Shown piece after piece: positions 1-6,509 of a DNA stretch of 6,509 bases. The position numbers were made by a program, and so were the translations under genes. The notes under the pieces are model-generated. The model did not search any database. It worked only from the letters and a program-made list of their open reading frames with translations, and was not told the origin of the DNA. How positions within the stretch are numbered: the first letter of the stretch is position 1; each line of letters starts with the position of its first letter. Location of the stretch: NCBI GenBank assembly GCA_002431715.1, contig DJHI01000133.1:5528-12036 (forward strand). Direction: 5' to 3'. The stretch is from Armatimonadetes bacterium UBA5829 (GTDB taxonomy: Bacteria > Armatimonadota > UBA5829).

Positions 1-1133
1 GGTGGGGTATAATCCGAACCGTCGCACTCATCGAGCTTATAGCCGTCTATTCCGATCTCAATATGTTCGGTTATATGCTGTTTTGCGAAGATATCGCGTG
101 TCTCCTGGAATGTGAAATCAGGTGCCGCGCCTCCCATGCCTTTTTTGTCAGCGAGTAAATTCTTATCTTTGAGTTCGTTGTAGAACGGCGCGTCCTCATG
201 CACCCATTCGTGCTCCCAAAGGTTCACATGGAACCCATTATCTCGCATCCACTTCACATAACCCTTTGGATCTGGATAATATTCCTTATTCCAGACATAC
301 GTGCACGGATATGTGTGAGTCTGCCATTTGGGTTCGAGGCCGATCACATCACAAGGGATATCTCGCTTGCGAAACTCCTTTGCGCTCTCGACAGTCAAGT
401 CCGATTTCCACGTGCTGGGCATTCTATACCAGAACCCCAATCCCCACTTTGCGGGCATTTTGAGCCTGCCTCTGAGCAGCGTTTGAAGCTCCGATATGCG
501 TCTGAATGACGGCCCGTATATAAAGAAGTAATCCAGAGTCTTCTCAGGGGCGCTGAAAGTGTATTCATTCTCATCGCTCCAGCACATATCGAAGTTCGAG
601 TAGCCGTAGCTGTTGAGAAAAATCGCATATCCGCGCGTGCTGTAGAAGAACGGGTCCGGGGCATGCGCATTGCCGCTGTCAGCGGGCGGATCGGCATTTG
701 TCTTAATATTGCGCAGTTTTCCGCGCTGGTCGAGGCTATGGAATTGCAATCCGAATCCGAAGAAATGCTCATCATCCGAAGACGCATGCTTGCTGCCGCA
801 AAACTGCTCGTTCCACCATCCCCGGCTGTCGGTCAGTTTCATACAATCATTGTTATAAAATCCCAATTTGCCGGATTTCTTTTCAATTTTCAATTGAAGC
901 TTGCTTGTCGTAATCTCCAGGAAGTCATCATCCTGGCTGCATGAAAGTTTCACAAGGTTCCAGTCATGCTTGGCAATCGCGAAGCCTTCTGGAGCAGGAT
1001 CGGTAGACTTTGGTCCCATCTGCACTCGCAATATATCATCTGAATACGCCGTGATTTTAAGCCAGCCGTTGTCATAGTTCATTGCAAGCGTATTTCCGCT
1101 GCAATCCGCATTTATAAAGTTGAGAAGATGCAT
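1..1133 (-). CDS. Glycoside hydrolase family 31 (alpha-glucosidase/alpha-xylosidase superfamily), 3' end beyond the window
   Basis: Hydrolase of alpha-linked sugars by a retaining mechanism; the exact substrate cannot be read from this fragment. The visible 377 residues have the GH31 order: an N-terminal beta-sandwich (about 1-220), then the start of the catalytic barrel at RLKMPAKWGLGFW (223-235), the iPxDVIGLEPKW strand (259-270) and the nucleophile region GIDGYKLDE (361-369). D368 is the probable catalytic nucleophile by analogy with the family. The acid/base Asp and the C-terminal domains lie beyond position 1. There is no signal peptide, so it should act in the cytoplasm on imported oligosaccharides. 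The ATG at 1133-1131 shares one base with the aconitase stop (TAATG), and AAGGA lies 10 nt upstream, which argues for coupled translation. The usual Asp in the 'DVI.LD..W' strand is Glu here (E267). The call to GH31 is firm; alpha-xylosidase, alpha-glucosidase or alpha-galactosidase specificity is open. Confidence 0.9.
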   Translation of the reverse strand, partial: MHLLNFINADCSGNTLAMNYDNGWLKITAYSDDILRVQMGPKSTDPAPEGFAIAKHDWNLVKLSCSQDDDFLEITTSKLQLKIEKKSGKLGFYNNDCMKLTDSRGWWNEQFCGSKHASSDDEHFFGFGLQFHSLDQRGKLRNIKTNADPPADSGNAHAPDPFFYSTRGYAIFLNSYGYSNFDMCWSDENEYTFSAPEKTLDYFFIYGPSFRRISELQTLLRGRLKMPAKWGLGFWYRMPSTWKSDLTVESAKEFRKRDIPCDVIGLEPKWQTHTYPCTYVWNKEYYPDPKGYVKWMRDNGFHVNLWEHEWVHEDAPFYNELKDKNLLADKKGMGGAAPDFTFQETRDIFAKQHITEHIEIGIDGYKLDECDGSDYTP

Positions 1134-3049
1134 TATCCCTGAGTCCTTATGTAGTTGAGCCTTCCACCGGCCTTAACGACCTCGATCTCTCGTTCAGACA
1201 GATCGTGCGTGAGCTTGATGGTTGCGTTTTTGCTTTTATCGATCAGTTCCTGTTCGCCTGCAAGCGACCCGAGATTCAGAATTTCCGCATCATCGAGCTG
1301 ATCGATCTTCTCGTAGTCATCGGGGTCAGCCAGTTTGAGGGGCAAAATACCGAAGTTTATCAGGTTCTGCCTGTGTATCCGGGCGAATGATTTAGCGATT
1401 ACCGCCTTCACTCCCAGATACATCGGAGCAAGAGCCGCATGCTCGCGCGATGAACCCTGGCCATAGTTCTCTCCGCCTAGTATGAACCCGCCGCCGTATT
1501 CCTTCGCTCGCTTAGGGAATTCAGGATCGACCGCCGTAAATACAAACTCTGATATAGCGGGAATATTCGATCGCAGAGGCAGCACCTTAGTTCCCGCGGG
1601 CATTATGTGGTCTGTCGTAATATTGTCTCCCACTTTAAGCAAAATCTTTCCAGCCAGTGTATCCGGCAGTTTGGTATTTTGAGGTAGAGGCTTAATATTT
1701 GGGCCTCGAACCACTTCCACCTTCTCAGGCTCGTCACTCGGATAAATAATCATCCGGTCATCCACCAGATACTTCTCGGGGTAATCGAATGTAACAGGCG
1801 TTCCAAGCTTTCTCGGATCGGTAATCACGCCATTAATCGCCGCCGCGACCGCAACCTCGGGCCCTGCCAGGTATACTCCCGCGCTCTTGGTCCCGCTCCT
1901 GCCCTCGAAGTTCCTGTTAAATGTTCTTATTGAGACTGCATTCGTCTTTGGAGCCTGACCCATCCCGATACATGGCCCGCAGGCCGATTCCAATATCCTC
2001 GCGCCCGATGCAATCAGATCGGCCAAAGCGCCGTTCCTGGCGATCATCTCGAATACCTGCTTCGACCCGGGAGATATCACAAGGCTCACACCCGGATGCA
2101 CTGATTTACCCTTCAGCGCTCCGGCAACTATCATAAGGTCTCTCAATGACGAATTAGTGCAGCTTCCAATCGCTACCTGATCAACTTTTTTGCCTTCAAC
2201 TTGTGCAACCTTAACCACTTTGTCCGGCATATGCGGCATGGCGATCATTGGTTCAAGATTGTCCAAGTTTATCTCTATAACTTCATCATATTCGGCATCA
2301 TCATCGGCTTTAAGCTCTTGCCACTCGTTCTCGCGGCCCTGAGCTGCCATAAACTGCCGCGTCACATCGTCGCTCGGAAAAATCGACGTCGTGGCCCCAA
2401 GCTCAGCTCCCATATTTGTGATGGTCGCCCTGTCGGTAGCCGAAAGGCTGGCGACTCCATCACCGCCGTACTCGATAATCTTGCCGACTCCACCCTTCAC
2501 ACTCATTATCCGCAGCACTTCGAGTATTACATCCTTAGCCGAGATCCAGGGCTGCAATTTTCCGGTGAGCTTCACGAGGCAAATTTGCGGCATAGGCAGA
2601 TAAAACGGCTGCCCGGCCATAGCGGCCGCGACATCCAGCCCGCCTGCTCCTATTGCAAGCACTCCAAGGCCGCCTGCGGTGGGGGTATGGCTGTCCGAGC
2701 CGAGCAGCGTATCGCCCGGCACATCGAACCTCTCAAGCTGTACCTGGTGGCATATACCATTTCCGGGCCTCGAGAAAAATATACCGTGCTTTGCGGCGAC
2801 ACTTTGCAAATACGCATGGTCGTCAGCATTCTCAAAACCGGCCTGAAGTGTATTATGGTCGATGTAGCTTACGGAACGCTTGGTCCGCACCTTCGGCACG
2901 CCCATAGCTTCAAATTGCAGATAAGCCATAGTGCCTGTGGCATCCTGCGTGAGCGTATGGTCGATGCGGATCGCAATCTCATCTCCCGCTTCCATTTTGC
3001 CTTCGACCAGATGATTTCTGATTATTTTCTTGGCTAAACTCAGTCCCAT
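1133..3049 (-). CDS. Aconitate hydratase, single-chain Aquifex-type
   Basis: Interconverts citrate and isocitrate through cis-aconitate in the TCA cycle using a [4Fe-4S] cluster; cytoplasmic. The 638-residue length fits the short single-chain (Aquifex-type) aconitase group rather than AcnA or AcnB of about 850-900 residues. Order: large LeuC-like cluster domain (about 1-430), linker, then swivelling LeuD-like domain (about 465-638). Visible motifs are GSDSHTPTAGG (117-127), cluster ligands C297 in GSCTNSS and C357 and C360 in CGPCIG, DHIMPAG (480-486) and GGENYGQGSSREHA (525-538) with the active-site Ser-Arg. Two ATGs stand in tandem (3052 and 3049). I chose 3049 because AAGGA at 3057-3061 sits 7 nt from it but only 4 nt from 3052, and relatives usually begin MG-L. 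It is the first gene of its transcript and overlaps the GH31 gene by one base. Homoaconitase or isopropylmalate isomerase are less likely because the two domains are fused and the motifs are aconitase-like. Confidence 0.93.
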   Translation of the reverse strand: MGLSLAKKIIRNHLVEGKMEAGDEIAIRIDHTLTQDATGTMAYLQFEAMGVPKVRTKRSVSYIDHNTLQAGFENADDHAYLQSVAAKHGIFFSRPGNGICHQVQLERFDVPGDTLLGSDSHTPTAGGLGVLAIGAGGLDVAAAMAGQPFYLPMPQICLVKLTGKLQPWISAKDVILEVLRIMSVKGGVGKIIEYGGDGVASLSATDRATITNMGAELGATTSIFPSDDVTRQFMAAQGRENEWQELKADDDAEYDEVIEINLDNLEPMIAMPHMPDKVVKVAQVEGKKVDQVAIGSCTNSSLRDLMIVAGALKGKSVHPGVSLVISPGSKQVFEMIARNGALADLIASGARILESACGPCIGMGQAPKTNAVSIRTFNRNFEGRSGTKSAGVYLAGPEVAVAAAINGVITDPRKLGTPVTFDYPEKYLVDDRMIIYPSDEPEKVEVVRGPNIKPLPQNTKLPDTLAGKILLKVGDNITTDHIMPAGTKVLPLRSNIPAISEFVFTAVDPEFPKRAKEYGGGFILGGENYGQGSSREHAALAPMYLGVKAVIAKSFARIHRQNLINFGILPLKLADPDDYEKIDQLDDAEILNLGSLAGEQELIDKSKNATIKLTHDLSEREIEVVKAGGRLNYIRTQG

Positions 3050-3056
3050 CATTCAT

Positions 3057-3061
3057 TCCTT
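3057..3061 (-). promoter_or_regulatory. Shine-Dalgarno site of the aconitase gene
   Basis: AAGGA on the minus strand. It lies 4 nt before the ATG at 3052 and 7 nt before the ATG at 3049, so it favours the second of the two tandem ATG codons as the true start. Confidence 0.75.
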
Positions 3062-3085
3062 CATTTGATTATGTGTACAGCAGGT

Positions 3086-3115
3086 ATTATACCAGGGCCA
3101 AACCCGGTTCTACAA
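3086..3115 (-). promoter_or_regulatory. Sigma70-type promoter of the aconitase-GH31 operon
   Basis: On the minus strand the -35 is TTGTAG (3115-3110), the spacer is 18 bp and the -10 is a perfect TATAAT (3091-3086). It is preceded by TGG, giving an extended -10 (TGnTATAAT). Transcription would start near 3079, leaving a leader of about 30 nt with the AAGGA site inside it. The -10 is embedded in the 11-bp perfect inverted repeat GGTATTATACC (3083-3093), which could be a regulator site or chance. Confidence 0.7.
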
Positions 3116-3243
3116 TCTCCATAAATGCTCCGCGAATGTGTAGCTGCCCAGAAATGATAAGAAAAGGCGAGCATCTTGAGCTAGGTCGAAGGATGCGGTC
3201 AATCTTTGTTTATAATTACCCGCATGCTTCGTAGATGGATTTG
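3116..3243. other. Central part of the divergent intergenic control region
   Basis: This 128-bp stretch between the two promoters holds no credible reading frame. It contains a weak inverted repeat GCATC (3171-3175) / GATGC (3192-3196) with a 16-nt loop, and an isolated TATAAT (3211-3216, plus strand) without a matching -35. Its length and position fit a landing zone for one or more regulators acting on both operons, but no known operator consensus is recognisable. Confidence 0.4.
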
Positions 3244-3272
3244 TTGACAGTCAGTATGGCTGGTGCTATACT
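3244..3272 (+). promoter_or_regulatory. Near-consensus sigma70 promoter of the arabinose operon
   Basis: The -35 is a perfect TTGACA (3244-3249), the spacer is exactly 17 bp, and the -10 is TATACT (3267-3272) preceded by TGC, an extended -10. The expected start is near 3279, giving a leader of about 35 nt before the ATG at 3314. The -35 contains the 9-bp palindrome TGACAGTCA (3245-3253). Such a strong core promoter on a sugar-inducible gene suggests control by a repressor rather than an activator. That is inference; no AraR-like operator is recognisable. Confidence 0.8.
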
Positions 3273-3303
3273 CCTTTGACGTTTTTGCTCATTTTATCCT
3301 GAT

Positions 3304-3309
3304 GGGGAG
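3304..3309 (+). promoter_or_regulatory. Shine-Dalgarno site of the arabinofuranosidase gene
   Basis: GGGGAG lies 4 nt before the ATG at 3314. With the promoter placed at 3244-3272, it settles the start of the gene at 3314 and rules out the in-frame GTG at 3263, which lies upstream of the expected transcript start. Confidence 0.75.
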
Positions 3310-3313
3310 TAAT

Positions 3314-4789
3314 ATGAATCGAATAATTGTAAATGCCGATTGTGGTATGCATAAGATCAACAAGAACATCTATGGGCATTTTGCCGAGCATCTCGGCAGA
3401 TGCGTTTACGAAGGAATATGGGTCGGAGAAGACTCTCCCATACCCAATACGCGTGGAATCCGTAACGATGTTGTGGCTGCTCTGCAAAAAATAAAACCTC
3501 CTGTCCTAAGATGGCCGGGTGGGTGCTTTGCGGATGACTATCACTGGATGGACGGCATCGGCCCGCGAAAAAAGCGTCCCCGCAGTGTAAACAAATATTG
3601 GGGCGGTGTCATTGAAAACAACCATTTCGGCACGCATGAGTTTTTCGATCTTTGTGAGATGATCGGAGCCGAGCCTTATGTTGCCGGAAATCTCGGCAGT
3701 GGAACCGTCAGGGAAATGCGCGATTGGGTCGAATATATCACTTTCGACGGCAACTCCTCGATGGCCGATCTCCGCAGACAGAATGGCCGGGACGAGCCTT
3801 GGAAACTGAATTATTTCGGCATTGGAAATGAGAATTGGGGCTGTGGCGGTTCCATGCGTCCCGAATACTATGCCGACGCATACAATCGTTATGCAATGTA
3901 TGCATACAATTTTAGTGGCAACACGTTAAATCGAATAGCATGCGGGCCTTCGAGTGACAACTATAAATGGACCGAAGTGATGATGCGAGAGGTCGCCGCC
4001 AATTCGACCGAGCGCATGCATGGCCTGTCTCTCCACTATTACTGTAAAACTCTTGATATAGCGGCAGTGGACGACGATGGCGGCTGGTTTGAGTTGATGC
4101 GAAAGGCCGTGCGCACTGAGGAACTTATCCGCAAGCATTCGACTATTATGGATCAATATGATCCCGACAAGAGAGTGGCGCTTATTGTTGATGAGTGGGG
4201 CACATGGCATACAGTCGAACCGGGAACGAATCCTCGATTCCTCTATCAGCAAAACACGATCCGTGACGCATTGGTGGCAGGCATAAGCCTGAATATATTC
4301 AATAACCATGCAGATAGGGTGCGTATGGCAAACATAGCGCAGACGGTGAATGTGCTTCAGGCCATGATCTTGACCGAAGGCGAAAAGATGATCCTCACGC
4401 CGACTTATCACGTCTTTGAGATGTATAAGATTCATCAGGATGCAACATTGCTGCCCATTTATCTTGACAGCCCGGATTATGAGTTCGGTGACAGCGCTAT
4501 ACCAACTGTTACGGCAAGCGCCTCGCGCGACGCTGATGGGCATATCCATATCAGTTTAACTAACCAGCATCCGCATGGGGACGTCAACTTGTCTATTGAA
4601 ATGCGCGGCACACATCTTTCGTCATTATCGGGACGCATTCTCACAGCCGATATCCAAAATGCGTGCAATACGTTTGAGAAGCCCGACTGTGTCGTAACGA
4701 AAGAATTTCATTGCGCGCAAATAGTTTCCGACACCGAATTGAAAGTAGCGCTGCCGTCAAAATCGGTAGTTGTATTGGAATTAAGTTGA
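3314..4789 (+). CDS. abfA: Alpha-L-arabinofuranosidase, glycoside hydrolase family 51
   Basis: Releases terminal alpha-L-arabinofuranose from arabinan, arabinoxylan or arabino-oligosaccharides by a retaining mechanism. The 491-residue length is typical of bacterial GH51 enzymes. The N-terminal part carries the family opening [18 protein letters not shown] (19-36) and [14 protein letters not shown] (65-78). The barrel follows, with the acid/base E173 in [11 protein letters not shown] and the nucleophile E294 in VDEWGTWH. A beta-sandwich tail (about 385-491) ends in VVVLEL. The catalytic positions nearly match those I recall for Geobacillus AbfA (E175, E294). No signal peptide is present, so it should act inside the cell on imported oligosaccharides. 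An in-frame GTG at 3263 would add 17 residues but lies inside the promoter spacer; the ATG at 3314 has GGGGAG 4 nt upstream. It is the first gene of an operon leading to AraB, which supports arabinose as product. Its stop overlaps the next start. Confidence 0.95.
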   Translation: MNRIIVNADCGMHKINKNIYGHFAEHLGRCVYEGIWVGEDSPIPNTRGIRNDVVAALQKIKPPVLRWPGGCFADDYHWMDGIGPRKKRPRSVNKYWGGVIENNHFGTHEFFDLCEMIGAEPYVAGNLGSGTVREMRDWVEYITFDGNSSMADLRRQNGRDEPWKLNYFGIGNENWGCGGSMRPEYYADAYNRYAMYAYNFSGNTLNRIACGPSSDNYKWTEVMMREVAANSTERMHGLSLHYYCKTLDIAAVDDDGGWFELMRKAVRTEELIRKHSTIMDQYDPDKRVALIVDEWGTWHTVEPGTNPRFLYQQNTIRDALVAGISLNIFNNHADRVRMANIAQTVNVLQAMILTEGEKMILTPTYHVFEMYKIHQDATLLPIYLDSPDYEFGDSAIPTVTASASRDADGHIHISLTNQHPHGDVNLSIEMRGTHLSSLSGRILTADIQNACNTFEKPDCVVTKEFHCAQIVSDTELKVALPSKSVVVLELS

Positions 4790-5058
4790 CTCCAGAGATA
4801 GATACGGTCGATTGTAAGGGCTGTATGCCGAACGTGAGGGTTACCCAGGAGAGTATCGATAGGGTGCTGGCTGATATCCTCCGAGACGGCAGCCTGACGC
4901 TGGTTTCGGATGACGAATATGCCAGACGCTTGGAAATCTGCACTCAGTGCGATCATTATTGCTGCGGCTCAACTTGTATGATCTGCGGCTGCTTTGTCCA
5001 AATCAGGGCAAAAATCGCGCAAAAGCACTGTGCGCTGCCGGGTGCCGCCAAATGGTGA
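4786..5058 (+). CDS. Small cysteine-rich protein, DUF6171-like, probable metal binding
   Basis: Function unknown. The 90-residue product has ten cysteines: CKGC (10-13), CTQC (52-55), CC (59-60), CMICGC (64-69) and C82, followed by a C-terminal KW. The pattern CxxC, a spacer of about 40 residues, 'EYxRRLEIC.QC', 'C..CGCFV..RA' and a final 'C...W' resembles the DUF6171 family as I remember it, mostly from clostridia. CxxC pairs suggest a zinc ribbon or an Fe-S site; this is inference. There is no signal peptide or membrane segment. I chose the TTG at 4786, which overlaps the upstream stop as TTGA, because it keeps the first CxxC. The ATG at 4825 has AAGGG 4 nt upstream and would give 77 residues without that motif. 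A TTG at 4711 would add 25 residues buried in the arabinofuranosidase frame. It lies between two arabinose genes in the same operon. Confidence 0.75.
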   Translation: MTPEIDTVDCKGCMPNVRVTQESIDRVLADILRDGSLTLVSDDEYARRLEICTQCDHYCCGSTCMICGCFVQIRAKIAQKHCALPGAAKW

Positions 5059-5095
5059 GTGTTTGGCGACTAATTTTATCCGCGACATAATTTGT

Positions 5096-5100
5096 GAGGT
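5096..5100 (+). promoter_or_regulatory. Shine-Dalgarno site of araB
   Basis: GAGGT lies 6 nt before the ATG at 5107. It is the clearest ribosome site on the plus strand. The rest of the 48-bp gap (5059-5106) shows no terminator hairpin, so read-through from the upstream genes is expected. Confidence 0.7.
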
Positions 5101-5106
5101 AACGGC

Positions 5107-6509
5107 ATGAAATATTCTCTTGGAATCGATTTCGGCACGCTTTCAGCACGTGCTCTGCTGGTAGAGGTGGAGACTGGCAGGGAAGTCTCATCCGGCGTTT
5201 ATGAATACTCGAATGGGGTTATCGACAACGTCCTGCCGACATCCGGTGAGAAACTTCCGCCGGACTGGGCGCTACAGGACCCTCAGGACTATCTTACCGC
5301 TCTGGAGACCACCGTTCCGGCGGTTCTTAAAGAGTCGGGTGTTGCACCTGAGGATGTAATCGGTCTTGGAATCGACTTCACGGCCTGCACTATGCTTCCC
5401 GTCGACAGCGACGGCTCTCCGCTGTGCTTCGATCCGAAGTGGGCCGGCAATCCGCACGCCTGGGTCAAGCTCTGGAAGCATCATGCCGCTCAGCCGGAAG
5501 CCAATAGGATCAACGAAACCGCTGAGAAGATGAACGAGAATTTCCTGCAGCGCTATGGCGGAAAAATAAGCTCGGAGTGGGTTTTTGCCAAGGCTCTGCA
5601 GATTCTTGACGAGGCTCCCGAGGTATATGCTGCCGCCGACAGGCTGATTGAAGCCGCCGACTGGATCAATCTCCAGCTTACCGGAGTGGAGACACGCAAC
5701 GCATGCACGGCGGGATATAAGGCTATGTGGGAGAAAGCGAGTGGATTTCCTTCAAAAGAATATTTCAAGGCGCTTGACCCAAGATTCGAAAACGTAGTCG
5801 ATGAAAAGATGAGCCGGACTATAATGCCGATAGGTTCTAAAGCCGGTGAGCTTACTGCATCTATGGCTGCAAAAATGGGTCTGGTGCCTGGAACTGCCGT
5901 TGCTGTCGCTAATGTAGATGCTCATGTGGCCGTTCCTGCCGCGACTGTTACCAAAGAAGGCACGATGGTCGCGATTATGGGAACTAGCGCCTGCTATATG
6001 GTACTCGGTAAAGAGCCTCGCATAGTCGAGGGTATGTGCGGATATGTCGAGGACGGCATCCTGCCCGGCTTCTTTGGTTTCGAGGCCGGACAGAGCTGTG
6101 TCGGTGACCACTTTGCATGGTTTACTGAAAACTGCGTTCCTGCGTCATACGAAGATGAAGCGAGAGATAATGGTATCGATGTTCACCGTCTTCTGACTGA
6201 GAAGGCAGCTATGCTCAAACCCGGAGGGAGCGGTTTGCTGGCTTTGGATTGGTGGAACGGCAACCGCAGTGTGCTGGTAGATGTCGATCTCACCGGTATG
6301 ATCTTGGGCATGACTTTAGGTACCAAGCCGGAAGAGATATACCGGGCGCTGATCGAGGCTACGGCTTATGGAGCCAACATAATCATCGATGCATTCGAGT
6401 CGAATGGTGTGGCAGTAAACGAGATTGTGGCTTGTGGAGGGATCGCCGAGAAGAATGCCGTTTTAATGCAGATATACGCCGATGTCACAAACCGTGAATG
6501 GAAAGTGGC
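5107..6509 (+). CDS. araB: L-ribulokinase (FGGY carbohydrate kinase), 3' end beyond the window
   Basis: Phosphorylates L-ribulose to L-ribulose 5-phosphate with ATP, the second step of L-arabinose catabolism; cytoplasmic. 467 residues are visible of a family length near 560, so about 90 are missing at the right edge. The N-terminal FGGY domain opens with [15 protein letters not shown] (6-20) and has [13 protein letters not shown] (88-100). The C-terminal domain has [11 protein letters not shown] (269-279), MGTSACYM (291-298), [12 protein letters not shown] (379-390, typical of ribulokinases) and the FGGY signature CGGIAEKN (443-450). D271 is the probable catalytic base. A93, K205, D271 and E326 align, each with an offset of three, with the L-ribulose contacts I recall for the Bacillus halodurans enzyme (A96, K208, D274, E329), which supports L-ribulose over xylulose or glycerol. 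The ATG at 5107 has GAGGT 6 nt upstream. It follows the cysteine-rich gene by 48 bp without a visible terminator. araA and araD may lie further downstream. Confidence 0.94.
   Translation, partial: MKYSLGIDFGTLSARALLVEVETGREVSSGVYEYSNGVIDNVLPTSGEKLPPDWALQDPQDYLTALETTVPAVLKESGVAPEDVIGLGIDFTACTMLPVDSDGSPLCFDPKWAGNPHAWVKLWKHHAAQPEANRINETAEKMNENFLQRYGGKISSEWVFAKALQILDEAPEVYAAADRLIEAADWINLQLTGVETRNACTAGYKAMWEKASGFPSKEYFKALDPRFENVVDEKMSRTIMPIGSKAGELTASMAAKMGLVPGTAVAVANVDAHVAVPAATVTKEGTMVAIMGTSACYMVLGKEPRIVEGMCGYVEDGILPGFFGFEAGQSCVGDHFAWFTENCVPASYEDEARDNGIDVHRLLTEKAAMLKPGGSGLLALDWWNGNRSVLVDVDLTGMILGMTLGTKPEEIYRALIEATAYGANIIIDAFESNGVAVNEIVACGGIAEKNAVLMQIYADVTNREWKV

Noticed and set aside
555..568. Sequence resembling a CcpA cre site (TGAAAGTGTATTCA).
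   Set aside because: The central CG is missing and it lies deep inside the GH31 gene, far from any promoter.
395..787. A 130-codon minus-strand frame inside the GH31 region.
   Set aside because: The GH31 frame on the same strand is open throughout and carries family motifs; this is an alternative frame of it.
889..898. 10-bp palindrome TTCAATTGAA next to a repeated TTTTCAA.
   Set aside because: It lies in an A+T-rich part of the GH31 coding sequence and encodes ordinary residues; most likely chance.
2201..3037. A 278-codon open frame on the plus strand opposite the aconitase gene.
   Set aside because: It lies wholly antisense to a clearly conserved enzyme, has no recognisable motif, and its composition is that of a shadow frame.
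3211..3216. TATAAT hexamer in the plus strand of the intergenic region.
   Set aside because: There is no -35-like sequence at 16-18 bp, and a far better promoter lies at 3244-3272.
3926..4549. A 207-codon open frame on the minus strand opposite the arabinofuranosidase.
   Set aside because: It is antisense to the catalytic region of a well supported GH51 gene and shows no domain or ribosome site.
5063..5091. Possible internal promoter before araB (TTGGCG, 17 bp, CATAAT).
   Set aside because: Transcription would start near 5098, inside the GAGGT ribosome site, leaving almost no leader; the -35 is weak.

Overview
The window carries two divergent bacterial transcription units separated by about 260 bp of regulatory DNA. 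There are five protein-coding genes, two of them cut by the window edges. I see no tRNA, rRNA, CRISPR array, mobile element, attachment site or origin. Base composition is moderate, roughly half G+C by eye. Genes are tightly packed with overlapping stop and start codons and have Shine-Dalgarno sites and sigma70-type promoters. The Aquifex-type aconitase, the GH51 arabinofuranosidase, the L-ribulokinase and the clostridia-like small cysteine-rich protein suggest a plant-polysaccharide-using bacterium, for example of a Firmicutes- or Armatimonadota-like lineage. That placement is inference; nothing here fixes the phylum.

Left half, minus strand: a monocistronic-looking promoter (TTGTAG, 18 bp, TATAAT with an extended -10) drives a single-chain aconitate hydratase of 638 residues. 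It is followed with a one-base overlap (TAATG) by the first 377 residues of a family 31 glycoside hydrolase, which runs off the left edge just after its probable nucleophile motif.

Centre (about 3053-3313): a divergent control region with one promoter per direction. The rightward one is a near-consensus TTGACA, 17 bp, TATACT. No known operator such as AraR or a clean CcpA cre site is recognisable, but each promoter overlaps a short perfect inverted repeat.

Right half, plus strand: a GH51 alpha-L-arabinofuranosidase (491 aa), a 90-residue ten-cysteine protein resembling the DUF6171 family that starts at a TTG overlapping the preceding stop codon, and after 48 bp an L-ribulokinase (AraB) cut by the right edge after 467 residues. 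None of the enzymes shows a signal peptide. The likely pathway is cytoplasmic: AbfA trims L-arabinose from imported arabino-oligosaccharides, an isomerase (AraA, not in the window) makes L-ribulose, and AraB phosphorylates it towards the pentose phosphate pathway. The GH31 enzyme across the divergent promoter probably handles another sugar linkage. The role of the cysteine-rich protein is unknown.

I did not find a previously undescribed system. The two least ordinary things are the translational coupling of a TCA-cycle enzyme to a glycosidase and the cysteine-rich protein inside an arabinose operon.
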